DNA of 64,000 nucleotides, from positions 62,001 through 126,000 of the forward strand of contig NZ_VFYU01000001.1 in NCBI RefSeq assembly GCF_021012795.1. Direction: 5' to 3'. The translations under genes and the position numbers were made by a program. Shown piece by piece: positions 9,231-18,187 of the stretch. This DNA comes from Psychrobacter sp. I-STPA10. GTDB lineage: Bacteria; Pseudomonadota; Gammaproteobacteria; Pseudomonadales; Moraxellaceae. Position 1 is the stretch's first letter. Every line of letters starts with the position of its first letter. The notes beneath the pieces were generated by a model. The model searched no databases and was not told where the DNA came from. It saw only the letters and a list, made by a program, of their open reading frames with translations.

Positions 9231-10490
9231 ATGAACAATAAGAATGATATCCATGAAATAGCAATTGTAGATAATGAGGGTCAAAAGGTTTTTTCAATTG
9301 TAAAAGCAGATAGACATATTCAAGGAAAAAAGTTGCCCTTAAATGAGCAAAGTTTTATAGAAAGTCATCTTTCATCAATTGTTGGTAATATTCCTAATAT
9401 TGGAAAAACAATAGACAGTATGAATAGTTATACTGCACATTTTTCTAAAGAAGCAATGGAAAATTGGAAAAATGGTGCTTTAGAGTTGAAAAAATCTGGA
9501 AAAGATTTTTTACCTCAACTTCAGAAAACAGATACCAAGAGAATATCAGAACAAGCAAGGCTAAAGTCAGGAATGACCCCTACAAATATAGCTTTATTAT
9601 GCTGGCAAATCGCTACGGTAATAACTGCTCAACAGCACTTATCTAATATTGATAAAAAATTAGGAGATTTGCATGATATTATAAAAAATATAGAGTTTTT
9701 TTTAGTAGAGAAAGACTGTGCTGAAATTCAAGCAAATATTGAATATATAGATAATTTAATAAGCTCCTTTTATCAAGATGGTGAGGATTTTATTAATGAA
9801 CTAAATGAAATGCATAGTCATAAAATAGCAGATTTAATTAAGGATATTAATAGTAGTGTAATTTTTCATATTGAGATTATGAGAAAATTAGAAAGTGAAA
9901 TTAAATCCCATAAATTTAATAATAAGAAAAATATTAAAAAATCAGAAGTCCAAATTAATAAGTTTGTAGAAAATATGAAATTATTAGATGTCTTGTTGAA
10001 ATCACAAATTAATATATTTTTCTTATATATTATGTGCTATGGAAAAACAAGTTTTATAAATAGTTGTCATAAGAAAAGTCAAGATAATATTGAGAAATAT
10101 TTAAGTATTCTTGATAATATTCATTATTATATTAATAATGAATTAAATAATATAATAGAGAATAGGAGGCTATTAAATTTTTTTAATTCGTCATATTCGT
10201 ATGTTTTTCCTTTATCTTCCTTTTTCCCTGTCCGTTACACTATGGATAACTTTGTTTATGTTGTAGATAGCTCTGGTATTGTAAGATTTGATCTATATAG
10301 AGATATCTTACAGAGATCAAGATTTGGAGAAAATCTTTATAATATAGAGTATAGCCGGAATATATTCAAAGAACTACAAAAAGATAATATTGAAGACTAT
10401 TTCCGTTTACCAATGGAAATTATATTTGATATTGATGAAAGTGGAGATATATTAAATCTTAGATATATAGATATAAATAAAAATATTTAA
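9231..10490 (+). CDS. Unrecognised A/T-rich gene product, probably horizontally acquired
   Basis: 419-residue protein of unknown family. It starts at the ATG 9231, with GGGGGTG just upstream; a TTG four codons earlier is less likely. It has a hydrophobic segment around residues 118-138 (TPTNIALLCWQIATVITAQ), then long helical, Lys/Glu/Asn-rich sequence likely to form coiled coils (about 140-300). The C-terminal part contains YTMDNFVYVVDSSGIVRFDLYRDIL. Base composition is unlike the neighbours: the 60-base rows at 9901 and 10081 have 9 and 8 G/C, against 29 in the row at 8581. This suggests transfer. It converges with and overlaps by 4 bases an ADP-ribosylglycohydrolase gene; whether they work together is unknown. 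Confidence 0.75.
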   Translation: MNNKNDIHEIAIVDNEGQKVFSIVKADRHIQGKKLPLNEQSFIESHLSSIVGNIPNIGKTIDSMNSYTAHFSKEAMENWKNGALELKKSGKDFLPQLQKTDTKRISEQARLKSGMTPTNIALLCWQIATVITAQQHLSNIDKKLGDLHDIIKNIEFFLVEKDCAEIQANIEYIDNLISSFYQDGEDFINELNEMHSHKIADLIKDINSSVIFHIEIMRKLESEIKSHKFNNKKNIKKSEVQINKFVENMKLLDVLLKSQINIFFLYIMCYGKTSFINSCHKKSQDNIEKYLSILDNIHYYINNELNNIIENRRLLNFFNSSYSYVFPLSSFFPVRYTMDNFVYVVDSSGIVRFDLYRDILQRSRFGENLYNIEYSRNIFKELQKDNIEDYFRLPMEIIFDIDESGDILNLRYIDINKNI

Positions 10491-11578
10491 TGATTTGAAA
10501 GTTTATCTAAATTCTTAACAGCAGAAAATAAACATTTAGCATTATTCGGTGAGCGTAATAAATAAGCAGTTTCTAATAAAGACCACAAAATATCCTTACC
10601 CCTTAACTTATCCAGCCAATCTTGTGGCATATTTTCCACCCCAAAGCGTAACCCTGCAATACCACCAGCGATACAAGCGGTGGTATCCGTATCTCGCCCT
10701 AAACTAATGGACGCTTTAATCACATTTTTATAGCTGTCTTGTTGCTGTGCCCAATAGGCACTACGCAAGCTATCCACCACATAGCCACTGCCTGTTGCCT
10801 CGGCTTGTCTATCATCAGGACAAATGTGAGATAGCAATTCCTCTAAATGTTTAACCAATTGCAATTGCTGATAAATATCCGTTAATTGAGTGATTGCCTG
10901 CTGCCATGCCGATTGATAATCCTGCCCTAAAATGATGTTTACCGCCCACAAACAATATAACCCACAACATACTTGCGAGCGTGGGTGTGGGTGGGTAAGC
11001 CATGATTGCTGATGGGCTAATTGGACTAAATTTGCCAACATTGCCAAATCATTTTGTTTATCTATTTGCGTATCATTTTGCTTATCTATCTGTTGACAAG
11101 ACACAAACCACAATACCAAAGGTAGCACTCGCATAAGTGAACCATTGCCATTGGTTCGCACATCATAAACCATCTTATCGACAGCAAATAACTCATTTAA
11201 ATCAACATCTTGCTCTAGTTGTTGCTGACGTACTAATAGCATCTCTGAGGTTTGTACGCCAATATCAAACACCTCATAATCTACCGCCATATAGCCTATA
11301 TTTTGCCAATTTAAAAATCGTTTGGCTAAATCATTTAAATCTAATGTCTGTTTATCCATTAATGAGGCAAGTAAACACAAGGCTTGCGCCCCATCATCTG
11401 ACCATGTACCTACCGCAATGGTGGGATAAGTGCGTTTAAAATCGGTAGGGGGTGTGATATCAATATCAGCAAAGGCGGGCAGGTTTTCAGGTTGATTAAA
11501 TTCATAAGGCACACCTACTGCATCGCCGATAAGCAATCCGTACATTGCCCCTAAAAATTGTGATTGGGTGAGGGTCAT
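10487..11578 (-). CDS. ADP-ribosylglycohydrolase family protein
   Basis: 363-residue protein of the DraG/ARH fold. Metal-site motifs are present: GDAVGVPYEF near the N-terminus, TWSDDGAQALCLLASL (about residues 57-72), and GRDTDTTACIAGGIAGLRFG near the C-terminus, which supplies the T-x-D-T metal ligands. The family removes ADP-ribose from proteins, nucleic acids or small molecules using Mg2+. A low-complexity QIDKQNDTQIDKQND insert (about residues 165-180) is an in-frame duplication. The gene is convergent with the A/T-rich unknown gene, with ends overlapping. Substrate unknown. Confidence 0.88.
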   Translation of the reverse strand: MTLTQSQFLGAMYGLLIGDAVGVPYEFNQPENLPAFADIDITPPTDFKRTYPTIAVGTWSDDGAQALCLLASLMDKQTLDLNDLAKRFLNWQNIGYMAVDYEVFDIGVQTSEMLLVRQQQLEQDVDLNELFAVDKMVYDVRTNGNGSLMRVLPLVLWFVSCQQIDKQNDTQIDKQNDLAMLANLVQLAHQQSWLTHPHPRSQVCCGLYCLWAVNIILGQDYQSAWQQAITQLTDIYQQLQLVKHLEELLSHICPDDRQAEATGSGYVVDSLRSAYWAQQQDSYKNVIKASISLGRDTDTTACIAGGIAGLRFGVENMPQDWLDKLRGKDILWSLLETAYLLRSPNNAKCLFSAVKNLDKLSNH

Positions 11579-11671
11579 TATTTGTCCTTCTTTATTCTTA
11601 TAACAGGTATGATAATTGCTATACTAATGACATATCTTATTCAGTTCAATACTCAACATAGGAACAGCCCC

Positions 11672-11947
11672 ATGCAGTCCAAAACCATGATTATTATTGC
11701 TCTCGTTGCTGGCTTGGCATTGGTTATTTTTAATATTGCCATTAGCTATAATGAGCCTGACACTGTTTCCGCCGAGATTGCTTCTACAGAAGTTGCCAAT
11801 ACAGATAATACAGCTAATACAAATGATGATATTGCCAACAAACCTTTAGGTCAACAGCCCAAAGCCATATTGGATAAAGCTAATAATCAGATTGAACAAG
11901 CGCAACAGCTTGAAAGTGATAAGATGGCTCAGTTAGAAGGACAGTAG
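11672..11947 (+). CDS. Small membrane-anchored protein, function unknown
   Basis: 91-residue protein. It has one N-terminal hydrophobic segment (MQSKTMIIIALVAGLALVIF, about residues 5-25) and a polar Ala/Thr/Asn/Gln-rich tail with a predicted helical end (KAILDKANNQIEQAQQLESDKMAQLE). The frame extends upstream to 11564, but the ATG at 11672 has an AGGAAC site about 7 bases before it and gives a clean membrane anchor, so I prefer it. It is probably a periplasm-facing anchored protein. I do not recognise a family. Confidence 0.7.
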   Translation: MQSKTMIIIALVAGLALVIFNIAISYNEPDTVSAEIASTEVANTDNTANTNDDIANKPLGQQPKAILDKANNQIEQAQQLESDKMAQLEGQ

Positions 11948-12161
11948 CTAGAAATTGTACTGTAATGGGTAAGTATTATAGAGCTTACGCAAAGACACAA
12001 TATAGTCTGCCCACTATTTTTATACGTTGGTATGTAGCAGTATTAAGTTATTAATTTAAAAGAAATATTCAATAAATATGGGGTTGCCTTCGTGTGCTGT
12101 ATGACTGTATTATTACCTTCTTGAAATTTTACTAAAGTCTAAGTAAATTTAGGGCTATGAG

Positions 12162-13022
12162 ATGAGAATAAATATGAAAATGACATTAAAGTTAGCCAGC
12201 CTAACAAGCACTCTATTGTTAACAGGATTGTTGGCAGGGTGTGGTGGTGATTCTGGTTCTGATAATAAATCTGATGATAAAAAAACATCAAGTCAAACTG
12301 AGAACACTACTAAGCCTAAGAGCACTGTACCTAAAGATATTCAAGGCTATTATGAAGCAATAGTGACTGCTGATAATGGTGATAGAATTTTGCTTAACTT
12401 GACGGTGAAACCAGATGGAGAGTATTTTGGTTTTTATAATAATTCTTTTATCGATGGCAACTACAAATATAAGCAAGAAATATTTAGCTTAATCACTGGA
12501 GATTTTAATCAAGACTCAGCCAAAAAAATCACAACTCGGGTTAGAGAGTTTGACTCGGCCCAAAATATTGTCCGCAATTACAATGCTTCAGCACAATTTG
12601 TGCCCAAGTCCCGATTGACCTTAGATTTGACAAACAGTGATGCTTCTATTGATAAAAAAGTATACGATCTAAAATACATCAAATTAGATAGTTCTACTTT
12701 ATCAGAACTGACAGGTAACTATAGGGGAACGATAGGCTCATTAACCAAATATAAGTTTGCCAATGCCATCATATCAGACAGTGACAATGCTGATATAAAA
12801 AATCTGAAGATTAAAGTGGGCTCAAATTGTGAATTTAATGGCACAGTAGAAAATGCCCATTACGATGTCAACTTATATCCTTATTCAGGCTCATTTAGTG
12901 GGACAAAATGTACCACATTAGGTAAGTTTACAGGTGTTATGTATAAGGTTAATAAAAGGATCTTAATTAACGGCATAAATACAAATAAAACTGATATCAT
13001 GCGTTTTAGTGCTCTACAGTAA
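12162..13022 (+). CDS. Putative lipoprotein, function unknown
   Basis: 286-residue protein. It has a lipoprotein signal peptide: basic start, hydrophobic core LASLTSTLLLTGLLAG and a lipobox LLAGC with the lipidated Cys near residue 27. A Ser/Asp/Lys/Thr-rich linker follows, then a beta-rich domain. No catalytic motif is visible. The start could be 12162 or the ATG at 12174, which gives MKMTLKL. It stands alone, with a 214-base gap upstream that contains a stray transposon-end-like sequence. Export to the envelope is well supported; the role is not known. Confidence 0.8.
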   Translation: MRINMKMTLKLASLTSTLLLTGLLAGCGGDSGSDNKSDDKKTSSQTENTTKPKSTVPKDIQGYYEAIVTADNGDRILLNLTVKPDGEYFGFYNNSFIDGNYKYKQEIFSLITGDFNQDSAKKITTRVREFDSAQNIVRNYNASAQFVPKSRLTLDLTNSDASIDKKVYDLKYIKLDSSTLSELTGNYRGTIGSLTKYKFANAIISDSDNADIKNLKIKVGSNCEFNGTVENAHYDVNLYPYSGSFSGTKCTTLGKFTGVMYKVNKRILINGINTNKTDIMRFSALQ

Positions 13023-13108
13023 TATTTTTACGTTATATTAGGGGTGGTTGTTCGTTTTATTGAGGCTTGCTTGGGTTTGTATCGAAAACACAGTATTACT
13101 TAAAATCG

Positions 13109-13765
13109 CTACAAACTTATAATCTGCCGAAAAGTTAAGCTGATTCTCCCTGTATTCACTTTTTTGGTTTTGGTAATGCAGTGTTTCCAATATTGCTGTG
13201 TTGCCCCCCGCATTACAATAAGCTGTCCTGACTCAAGATAAAGCTCAACTTTGTCTTGAGTTTTTTTGTGCTTCAACACAAACTTACGAGTTGCTCCGAG
13301 TGACACACTGGCAATGACTGGGTTCGCCCCCAGCTCTGGCTCATCATCGCTGTGATAACCCATGCCCTCATTGCCTGTGGGATAATAATTTAGCAGGCAG
13401 GCGTTAAACATGGCGTCTTTTGAGGTAATGCCTTGTTTGGCAAGCTCCTTTTCAATCCGTTGTTCAATCATTTGTTTCACGTGAAACACACTGTCTGTCC
13501 ATGCCGTTGCTTGCCGAGAATGTCCCGAGTAATGATAAGTTAGTGGTTGTCCGTTTGCGTCACTATCACCCATCCATACGATTTGACGTTTGGTAATGTG
13601 GGTTTTGCCAAATAGGGTGACGGTATCAGATTGCCACGGCAGGTCTTGCAATAACTGCTGATAAAGCCTATCAGAATTGTCGATTATCCTACCAAAATTA
13701 TTGACGATGCCATCATAGGGTAAGAGGTTGTCCGTGGGGTCAGGCAGAAAAAGTGGTGTGATCAT
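13109..13765 (-). CDS. Alpha-ketoglutarate-dependent dioxygenase AlkB-family DNA repair enzyme
   Basis: 218-residue protein of the AlkB/AlkB2-like group. Fe(II) ligands are in GMGYHSDDEPELG (HxD, about residues 135-148) and a later His (KHCITKT). 2-oxoglutarate is bound by the Arg pair in GRISLTFRQ near the C-terminus. The substrate-recognition YYPTGNEGMGYHSDDE block is typical. The enzyme oxidatively removes alkyl lesions such as 1-methyladenine and 3-methylcytosine from DNA or RNA. It lies 3 bases after an alpha/beta hydrolase gene on the same strand, so they are likely co-transcribed. No Ada-type regulator is in the window. Confidence 0.93.
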   Translation of the reverse strand: MITPLFLPDPTDNLLPYDGIVNNFGRIIDNSDRLYQQLLQDLPWQSDTVTLFGKTHITKRQIVWMGDSDANGQPLTYHYSGHSRQATAWTDSVFHVKQMIEQRIEKELAKQGITSKDAMFNACLLNYYPTGNEGMGYHSDDEPELGANPVIASVSLGATRKFVLKHKKTQDKVELYLESGQLIVMRGATQQYWKHCITKTKKVNTGRISLTFRQIISL

Positions 13766-13768
13766 GGG

Positions 13769-14749
13769 TTATTTTTGATAATCCTCCAAAATTACTTCTG
13801 CACAACCCTCAGGATTTTCTATCGGTAATAGATGCCCGTTTTCAGCTAGGGTAACGATATTTTCATCATCAACCAATCCTTGCCAATTTTTGCGTACTTT
13901 ATCACTAACAAAAATAGTGGGTTTGCCCAATATTAGCGTATAAGGCATATTTAGGCGGTTCAATTGTTTTAAGGCGTCATCAATGTACGGCGTGCCAAAA
14001 TAATTTGCCAGCTCTTGCTTGGGTGCAAAAATCAGCTCATATTGTCCATCGTCTCGCTGCTCTAAGCTGTTAGTAGCATAAATCTTTAAGTGCTCATCAC
14101 TGACCCGTTTATACGCCCGATGACTGCGTAAAAACTGATAATAATCCTCAATACTTTGCCAAGTGGTCGGTTTTTTTAGTGTGCTTGTAAACGGCTCTTG
14201 GCTCATTTTTAGCCATCTTGGCAATAAGTTATAAACTAGGGTTTGTTGCTTGGTAAAGGTGACAGGCTCAATAAGATATAGCTTGGAGAATAAATCAGGA
14301 CGTTTGGCACAAGCCATAGCAGTGGCAGTTGCCCCTTGTGAATGTCCAATACCAATCACGGGCTGATTTTGTGTCTTTTGCAAAAATTCAATCAGCATAT
14401 CCGCGTCTTGCTCACGCGTTAGAGTTTTGGCAGTGGGCAAATCGTACCAATAACCACGCATGGCAAGGCTGGTGATATCAAACTGGCTGGCAAGCTTACT
14501 CAATAATGGCTGATACACACCCACCGCAAAGCCATTACCGCCATAAAAGTGAGCAGGGAGTCGCGGGTTTGTTGGTTTATTTATCTGGCTTTGATTGTCT
14601 GAATGATTTTTCAAAGCTGTTAAATCTTTTAAATCATAATAACGGGCATTTTTATTATCAATGCTGATAGATTTAGCAAATTGTTCAAAGTTAGAAAAGT
14701 CAGTTAGTTTACAAGAAGACATCGAAGACATAGGATTGTGCCATAGCAT
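13769..14749 (-). CDS. Alpha/beta hydrolase
   Basis: 326-residue alpha/beta-hydrolase-fold protein. The nucleophile elbow GIGHSQGATATA gives the catalytic Ser (about residue 138). HFYGGNGFAVGVYQPLL supplies the oxyanion region and the C-terminal ENGHLLPIENPE the catalytic His. The acid residue is probably in the preceding strand. The substrate is not predictable; such proteins include esterases and lipases. There is no signal peptide. The start is uncertain because the first 20 residues (MLWHNPMSSMSSCKL) contain several possible Met codons. It is the upstream partner of the alkB-like gene. Confidence 0.85.
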   Translation of the reverse strand: MLWHNPMSSMSSCKLTDFSNFEQFAKSISIDNKNARYYDLKDLTALKNHSDNQSQINKPTNPRLPAHFYGGNGFAVGVYQPLLSKLASQFDITSLAMRGYWYDLPTAKTLTREQDADMLIEFLQKTQNQPVIGIGHSQGATATAMACAKRPDLFSKLYLIEPVTFTKQQTLVYNLLPRWLKMSQEPFTSTLKKPTTWQSIEDYYQFLRSHRAYKRVSDEHLKIYATNSLEQRDDGQYELIFAPKQELANYFGTPYIDDALKQLNRLNMPYTLILGKPTIFVSDKVRKNWQGLVDDENIVTLAENGHLLPIENPEGCAEVILEDYQK

Positions 14750-14997
14750 ATATAGTCAGAGTAAGAAGTATCATTCGTCTAGACTATAACATATAAAAAC
14801 AGATAAAGATTTGTGACCTGTAATGCTTTGATAAGTATCAATTTATTTTAACTAACTGTTGGTTTTCTTAGTAAATTGGTATCAATGATTGGGATAAGTT
14901 TGCATGTTGTCATTAGTTTTGGGTAAAGTATGTATGCCAAATTTTCAACTATATATCATCATACGTTGTATTCACTATAAACATAAGGAAAATTATA

Positions 14998-15522
14998 ATG
15001 CATATATTAAAAAGCTTATTTAGCAATAAATTATTATTAACCAGTGGGTTGTTGATGACGGCTATTGCAGCACAAGCCGCACCATCAGCACAAATTATTC
15101 AAGCTACGGTCGATAGCCGTAGTATCAGTAGTGATGCTGCCGTACAAGTGGCACAGCAAGCCGTGGCACAGTGCAAAGCGGATGGTTATGCTGTGACCGC
15201 AACCGTGGTTGATGCAGCGGGTACACCTTTGGTACAAATTCGTGATGATAAGGCAGGACCACACACGCTAAGCAGCAGCTACCGTAAAGCTTTTACTGCC
15301 GTGTCTTTAAAAAAGCCAACGGCTGATTATGCCGATATGATTGCGCAAAATCCAAAAATAGATGCGCTACGAGATATGGACGAGCGTTTGCTGTTCTTGG
15401 GTGGCGGTGTGCCTATTATCATTAATAATACCATCATTGGTGGTATTGGCGTTGGTGGTGCACCGGGTGCACATCTTGATGTCGAATGTGCCAATGCGGG
15501 TGCAGGTATTTTTCAGCAGTAA
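14998..15522 (+). CDS. Secreted GlcG/HbpS-family heme-binding protein
   Basis: 174-residue exported protein. The signal peptide is about residues 1-28 (hydrophobic LLLTSGLLMTAIAAQAAP). The rest matches the GlcG/HbpS family: AVQVAQQAVAQCKADGYAVTATVVDAAGTPLVQIRDDKAGPHTL, then SSYRKAFTAVSLKKPT and LGGGVPIIINNTIIGGIGVGGAPG. Some members bind heme or cobalamin-type ligands; the role of this one is unknown. AAGGAAAAT precedes the ATG. A strong terminator follows directly, so it is likely a single-gene transcript. Confidence 0.88.
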   Translation: MHILKSLFSNKLLLTSGLLMTAIAAQAAPSAQIIQATVDSRSISSDAAVQVAQQAVAQCKADGYAVTATVVDAAGTPLVQIRDDKAGPHTLSSSYRKAFTAVSLKKPTADYADMIAQNPKIDALRDMDERLLFLGGGVPIIINNTIIGGIGVGGAPGAHLDVECANAGAGIFQQ

Positions 15523-15557
15523 TTATATATAAGTATTAGCTTGTAGTAATTACTCTT

Positions 15558-15606
15558 AAGCCCTTAAGGTCATGTGTAGTATTGTGCATGTGCTTAAGGG
15601 CTTTTT
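15558..15606 (+). terminator. Rho-independent terminator after the GlcG/HbpS-like gene
   Basis: AAGCCCTTAAG pairs with CTTAAGGGCTT across a loop of about 24 bases, and TTTTT follows on the plus strand. It lies 36 bases after the stop of the upstream gene. Confidence 0.8.
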
Positions 15607-15638
15607 AGTGGCATAACTAGGCATAACTAATTACACAG

Positions 15639-16016
15639 TTAATGCCACAGTATGTGATTCGCTATTTCAATTTTGGGATTGGTTTTGATACATTTTTGCC
15701 CACTAATATAATAGGTTGCTGATTTTTGAGTATAGTGAAGAATGACAGCATAACTTTTGTGGTTAGCCATAAATGTATATTCCTCAAAATGTTTAATGCC
15801 CAAATCTGAATGCACAGGTTGCCCTAGTTTTTTGAGAATAAAGGCGCGCGGTTTGCCAATGAGCTGCTCATTGATTGGGACGCCATTAATTTGACAGCTT
15901 ACTTGTTTCTCAAAGCACCCGGATAAACTTATCGCTATAAAGGCAATACAGAGTATGGCAATGAAATTCAGCCTTTTTTGCAGTGATAATTGAGTAATAG
16001 ATACCAATTTAATCAT
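15639..16016 (-). CDS. Putative lipoprotein, function unknown
   Basis: 125-residue protein. It has a lipoprotein signal: hydrophobic NFIAILCIAFIAISLSGC, with the lipidated Cys at about residue 33. The mature part is about 90 residues (QVSCQINGVPINEQLIGKPRAFILKKLGQPVHSDLG) and carries three more Cys. It resembles small SmpA/OmlA-like or DUF lipoproteins in length, but I do not recognise a family. I chose the Met overlapping the end of the upstream ABC exporter gene by 8 bases (ATGATTAA); a Met two codons earlier is equally possible. It is co-directional with, and likely coupled to, the exporter. Confidence 0.75.
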   Translation of the reverse strand: MIKLVSITQLSLQKRLNFIAILCIAFIAISLSGCFEKQVSCQINGVPINEQLIGKPRAFILKKLGQPVHSDLGIKHFEEYTFMANHKSYAVILHYTQKSATYYISGQKCIKTNPKIEIANHILWH

Positions 16017-17919
16017 CCTCATCTTCACCCAAAAAGCCACCACTTTGGCGTTGCCATAGACTGGCATAAATACCATTTTTGGCAAGTAACTCATCATGGC
16101 TGCCTTGCTCTACAATCTGTCCTTTATCCATCACTACCAAACGGTCTAGGGCAGCAATGGTAGAGAGGCGATGGGCAATGGCAATCACAGTTTTGCCTTG
16201 CATCATATTATCCAGACTTTCGGTAATGGCATGTTCGACTTCCGAGTCTAAGGCACTGGTGGCTTCATCTAATAATAAAATTGGCGCGTTTTTTAGCATC
16301 ACTCGAGCAATGGCGATGCGCTGGCGTTGTCCACCAGATAGCTTAACGCCTCGTTCACCCACATGCGTATCTAGCCCTTTATTACCTTTGGCATCGTGTA
16401 ATTCTTGGATAAATTCCCATGCTTGTGCTTGTTTGGCAGCAGTGATAATCTCTTCATCTGTCGCATCAGGGCGACCATAAGCGATATTTTCACGCACAGT
16501 ACGATGTAATAGTGAGGTATCTTGAGTGACCATGCCAATTTGCTGACGTAAGCTTTCTTGAGTAACGGTATCAATGGCTTGCCCATCAATAAAAATTGCC
16601 CCTTTATCGACATCATAAAAACGTAGCAATAAATTTACCAGTGTCGATTTACCTGCGCCAGAATGTCCGACCAAGCCAATTTTTTCTCCCGCCTTGATAT
16701 CTAAACAAAAGTTATCTAGTAGCTTGGTGTTAACGTTGCTATGAGCATTGCTATTGCTATTGCTATGAAAGTTATCATGTGGCTGTGCACTTTCATGTTT
16801 TGTATAACCAAAGTCCACATGGTCAAAGACAATATTGCCGTCAGTCACCATAAGTTCTTTGGCAGAGTTGATATCAGTGATGGCTTGTGGTGCAGACAAT
16901 GTTTTCATGCCATCTTGTACCGTTCCGATACTCTCAAACAAACTTGCCGTTTGCCACATAATCCAATGGGTTAGCCCATTGAGCCGTAACGCCATCGCCG
17001 TTGCTGCCGCAATTGCTCCAACTTCGACAGTTCCTTGCTGCCATAAATACAGTCCAATGACAGCGGTACTACCAATCAGAATGACACTGATAAGGTGATT
17101 GACAAACTCCAGCGCAGTGACCCAACGCATCTGTGCATGCACGGTTTGTAAAAATTGCTGCATGGCTGATTTGGCATAGCTAAGCTCACGTTGTGAATGG
17201 CTAAATAGCTTCACTGTCATAATATTGGCATAAGCATCAGTGATACGCCCTGTCATCAATGCGCGTGCATCGGCTTGTTTACTAGAGGTTTGCCGTAGCT
17301 TGGGAATAAACACAGCTAAGGTGATGATAAACAGCACCAGCCATAGCATAAAGGGGATAAGCAACAGGGCATCGAGATGAAATAAGATAATACCACTGGT
17401 AATGAAATATACACTGACATAAGTGAGCATATCGGTGACGGTCATCACCGTATCACGTACTGCTAAAGCTGTTTGCATCACCTTTGCGGATACACGTCCA
17501 GAAAACTCATCTTGATAAAACTGCATTGACTGACCCAGCATACGCTGATGAAAACGCCAGCGCATTTGCATAGGAAATACCCCTTGCAATACTTGAAAAT
17601 GTATCAGTGATGTCAATCCAACCCAGAAGGGACTGAGCAGTAATACCGCTGCTATAATAAGCAGCATATCGCCTTTTGCTATCCATAATGCTTCGGGAGT
17701 ATAGTATCCGAGCCAATCGACAATATCTCCAATCCATGCAAACATCATTGCTTCATACACACCCACACCTGCGGTGAGAATCATAAACAGTAGTAACCAA
17801 CCACGTAGCCCACGCGTACAAGCCCACAAAAAAGGCAGTAAACCAGAGTTTGGTAGAGGCTCAGTGGTTGTTGGAAAAGGGGGCAGGCGAGACTCAAAAA
17901 AGCGATATAAGAATTTCAT
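16009..17919 (-). CDS. ABC exporter, fused permease-ATPase (lipid/multidrug type)
   Basis: 636-residue half-transporter with an N-terminal six-helix permease (about residues 25-340) and a C-terminal ATPase. The ATPase shows Walker A GLVGHSGAGKSTL, a Q-loop, signature LSGGQRQRIAIARV, Walker B ILLLDEATSALD and a switch His in AIAHRLSTI. A short Asn/Ser/His-rich insertion (about residues 385-400) before the ATPase is encoded partly by a 6-bp repeat (TTGCTA units near 16749-16766 on the plus strand). The homodimer exports lipids or drugs from the inner membrane; the substrate is unknown. A small lipoprotein gene follows with an 8-base overlap. Confidence 0.92.
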   Translation of the reverse strand: MKFLYRFFESRLPPFPTTTEPLPNSGLLPFLWACTRGLRGWLLLFMILTAGVGVYEAMMFAWIGDIVDWLGYYTPEALWIAKGDMLLIIAAVLLLSPFWVGLTSLIHFQVLQGVFPMQMRWRFHQRMLGQSMQFYQDEFSGRVSAKVMQTALAVRDTVMTVTDMLTYVSVYFITSGIILFHLDALLLIPFMLWLVLFIITLAVFIPKLRQTSSKQADARALMTGRITDAYANIMTVKLFSHSQRELSYAKSAMQQFLQTVHAQMRWVTALEFVNHLISVILIGSTAVIGLYLWQQGTVEVGAIAAATAMALRLNGLTHWIMWQTASLFESIGTVQDGMKTLSAPQAITDINSAKELMVTDGNIVFDHVDFGYTKHESAQPHDNFHSNSNSNAHSNVNTKLLDNFCLDIKAGEKIGLVGHSGAGKSTLVNLLLRFYDVDKGAIFIDGQAIDTVTQESLRQQIGMVTQDTSLLHRTVRENIAYGRPDATDEEIITAAKQAQAWEFIQELHDAKGNKGLDTHVGERGVKLSGGQRQRIAIARVMLKNAPILLLDEATSALDSEVEHAITESLDNMMQGKTVIAIAHRLSTIAALDRLVVMDKGQIVEQGSHDELLAKNGIYASLWQRQSGGFLGEDEDD

Positions 17920-18187
17920 AAATAATGGTTTATGGCTAATGGTTGATGACGCTGCTAGATAAACAATGGAATCATTACTATATTTGATATGGGCGACTGA
18001 CAGTGGCAGTTTATATTATGGATAATACAGACAGACTATTTTAACAAAACTAGGCAACTTCGCTTGCAAGTGAATTGTAATTACTGCTGATAAAACAGCT
18101 AAATTTATGAGGCAATATAAAATTAAAGATTGTATAAATTGAAATATCTTGTTACATTTTATGGGTGTTTTTAATGGTCAATAAGTC

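Noticed and set aside
16749..16766. Three TTGCTA units in the ABC exporter gene as a contingency locus
   Set aside because: Only three 6-bp in-frame units, giving a short Ser/Asn run; too few to be confident of variation.
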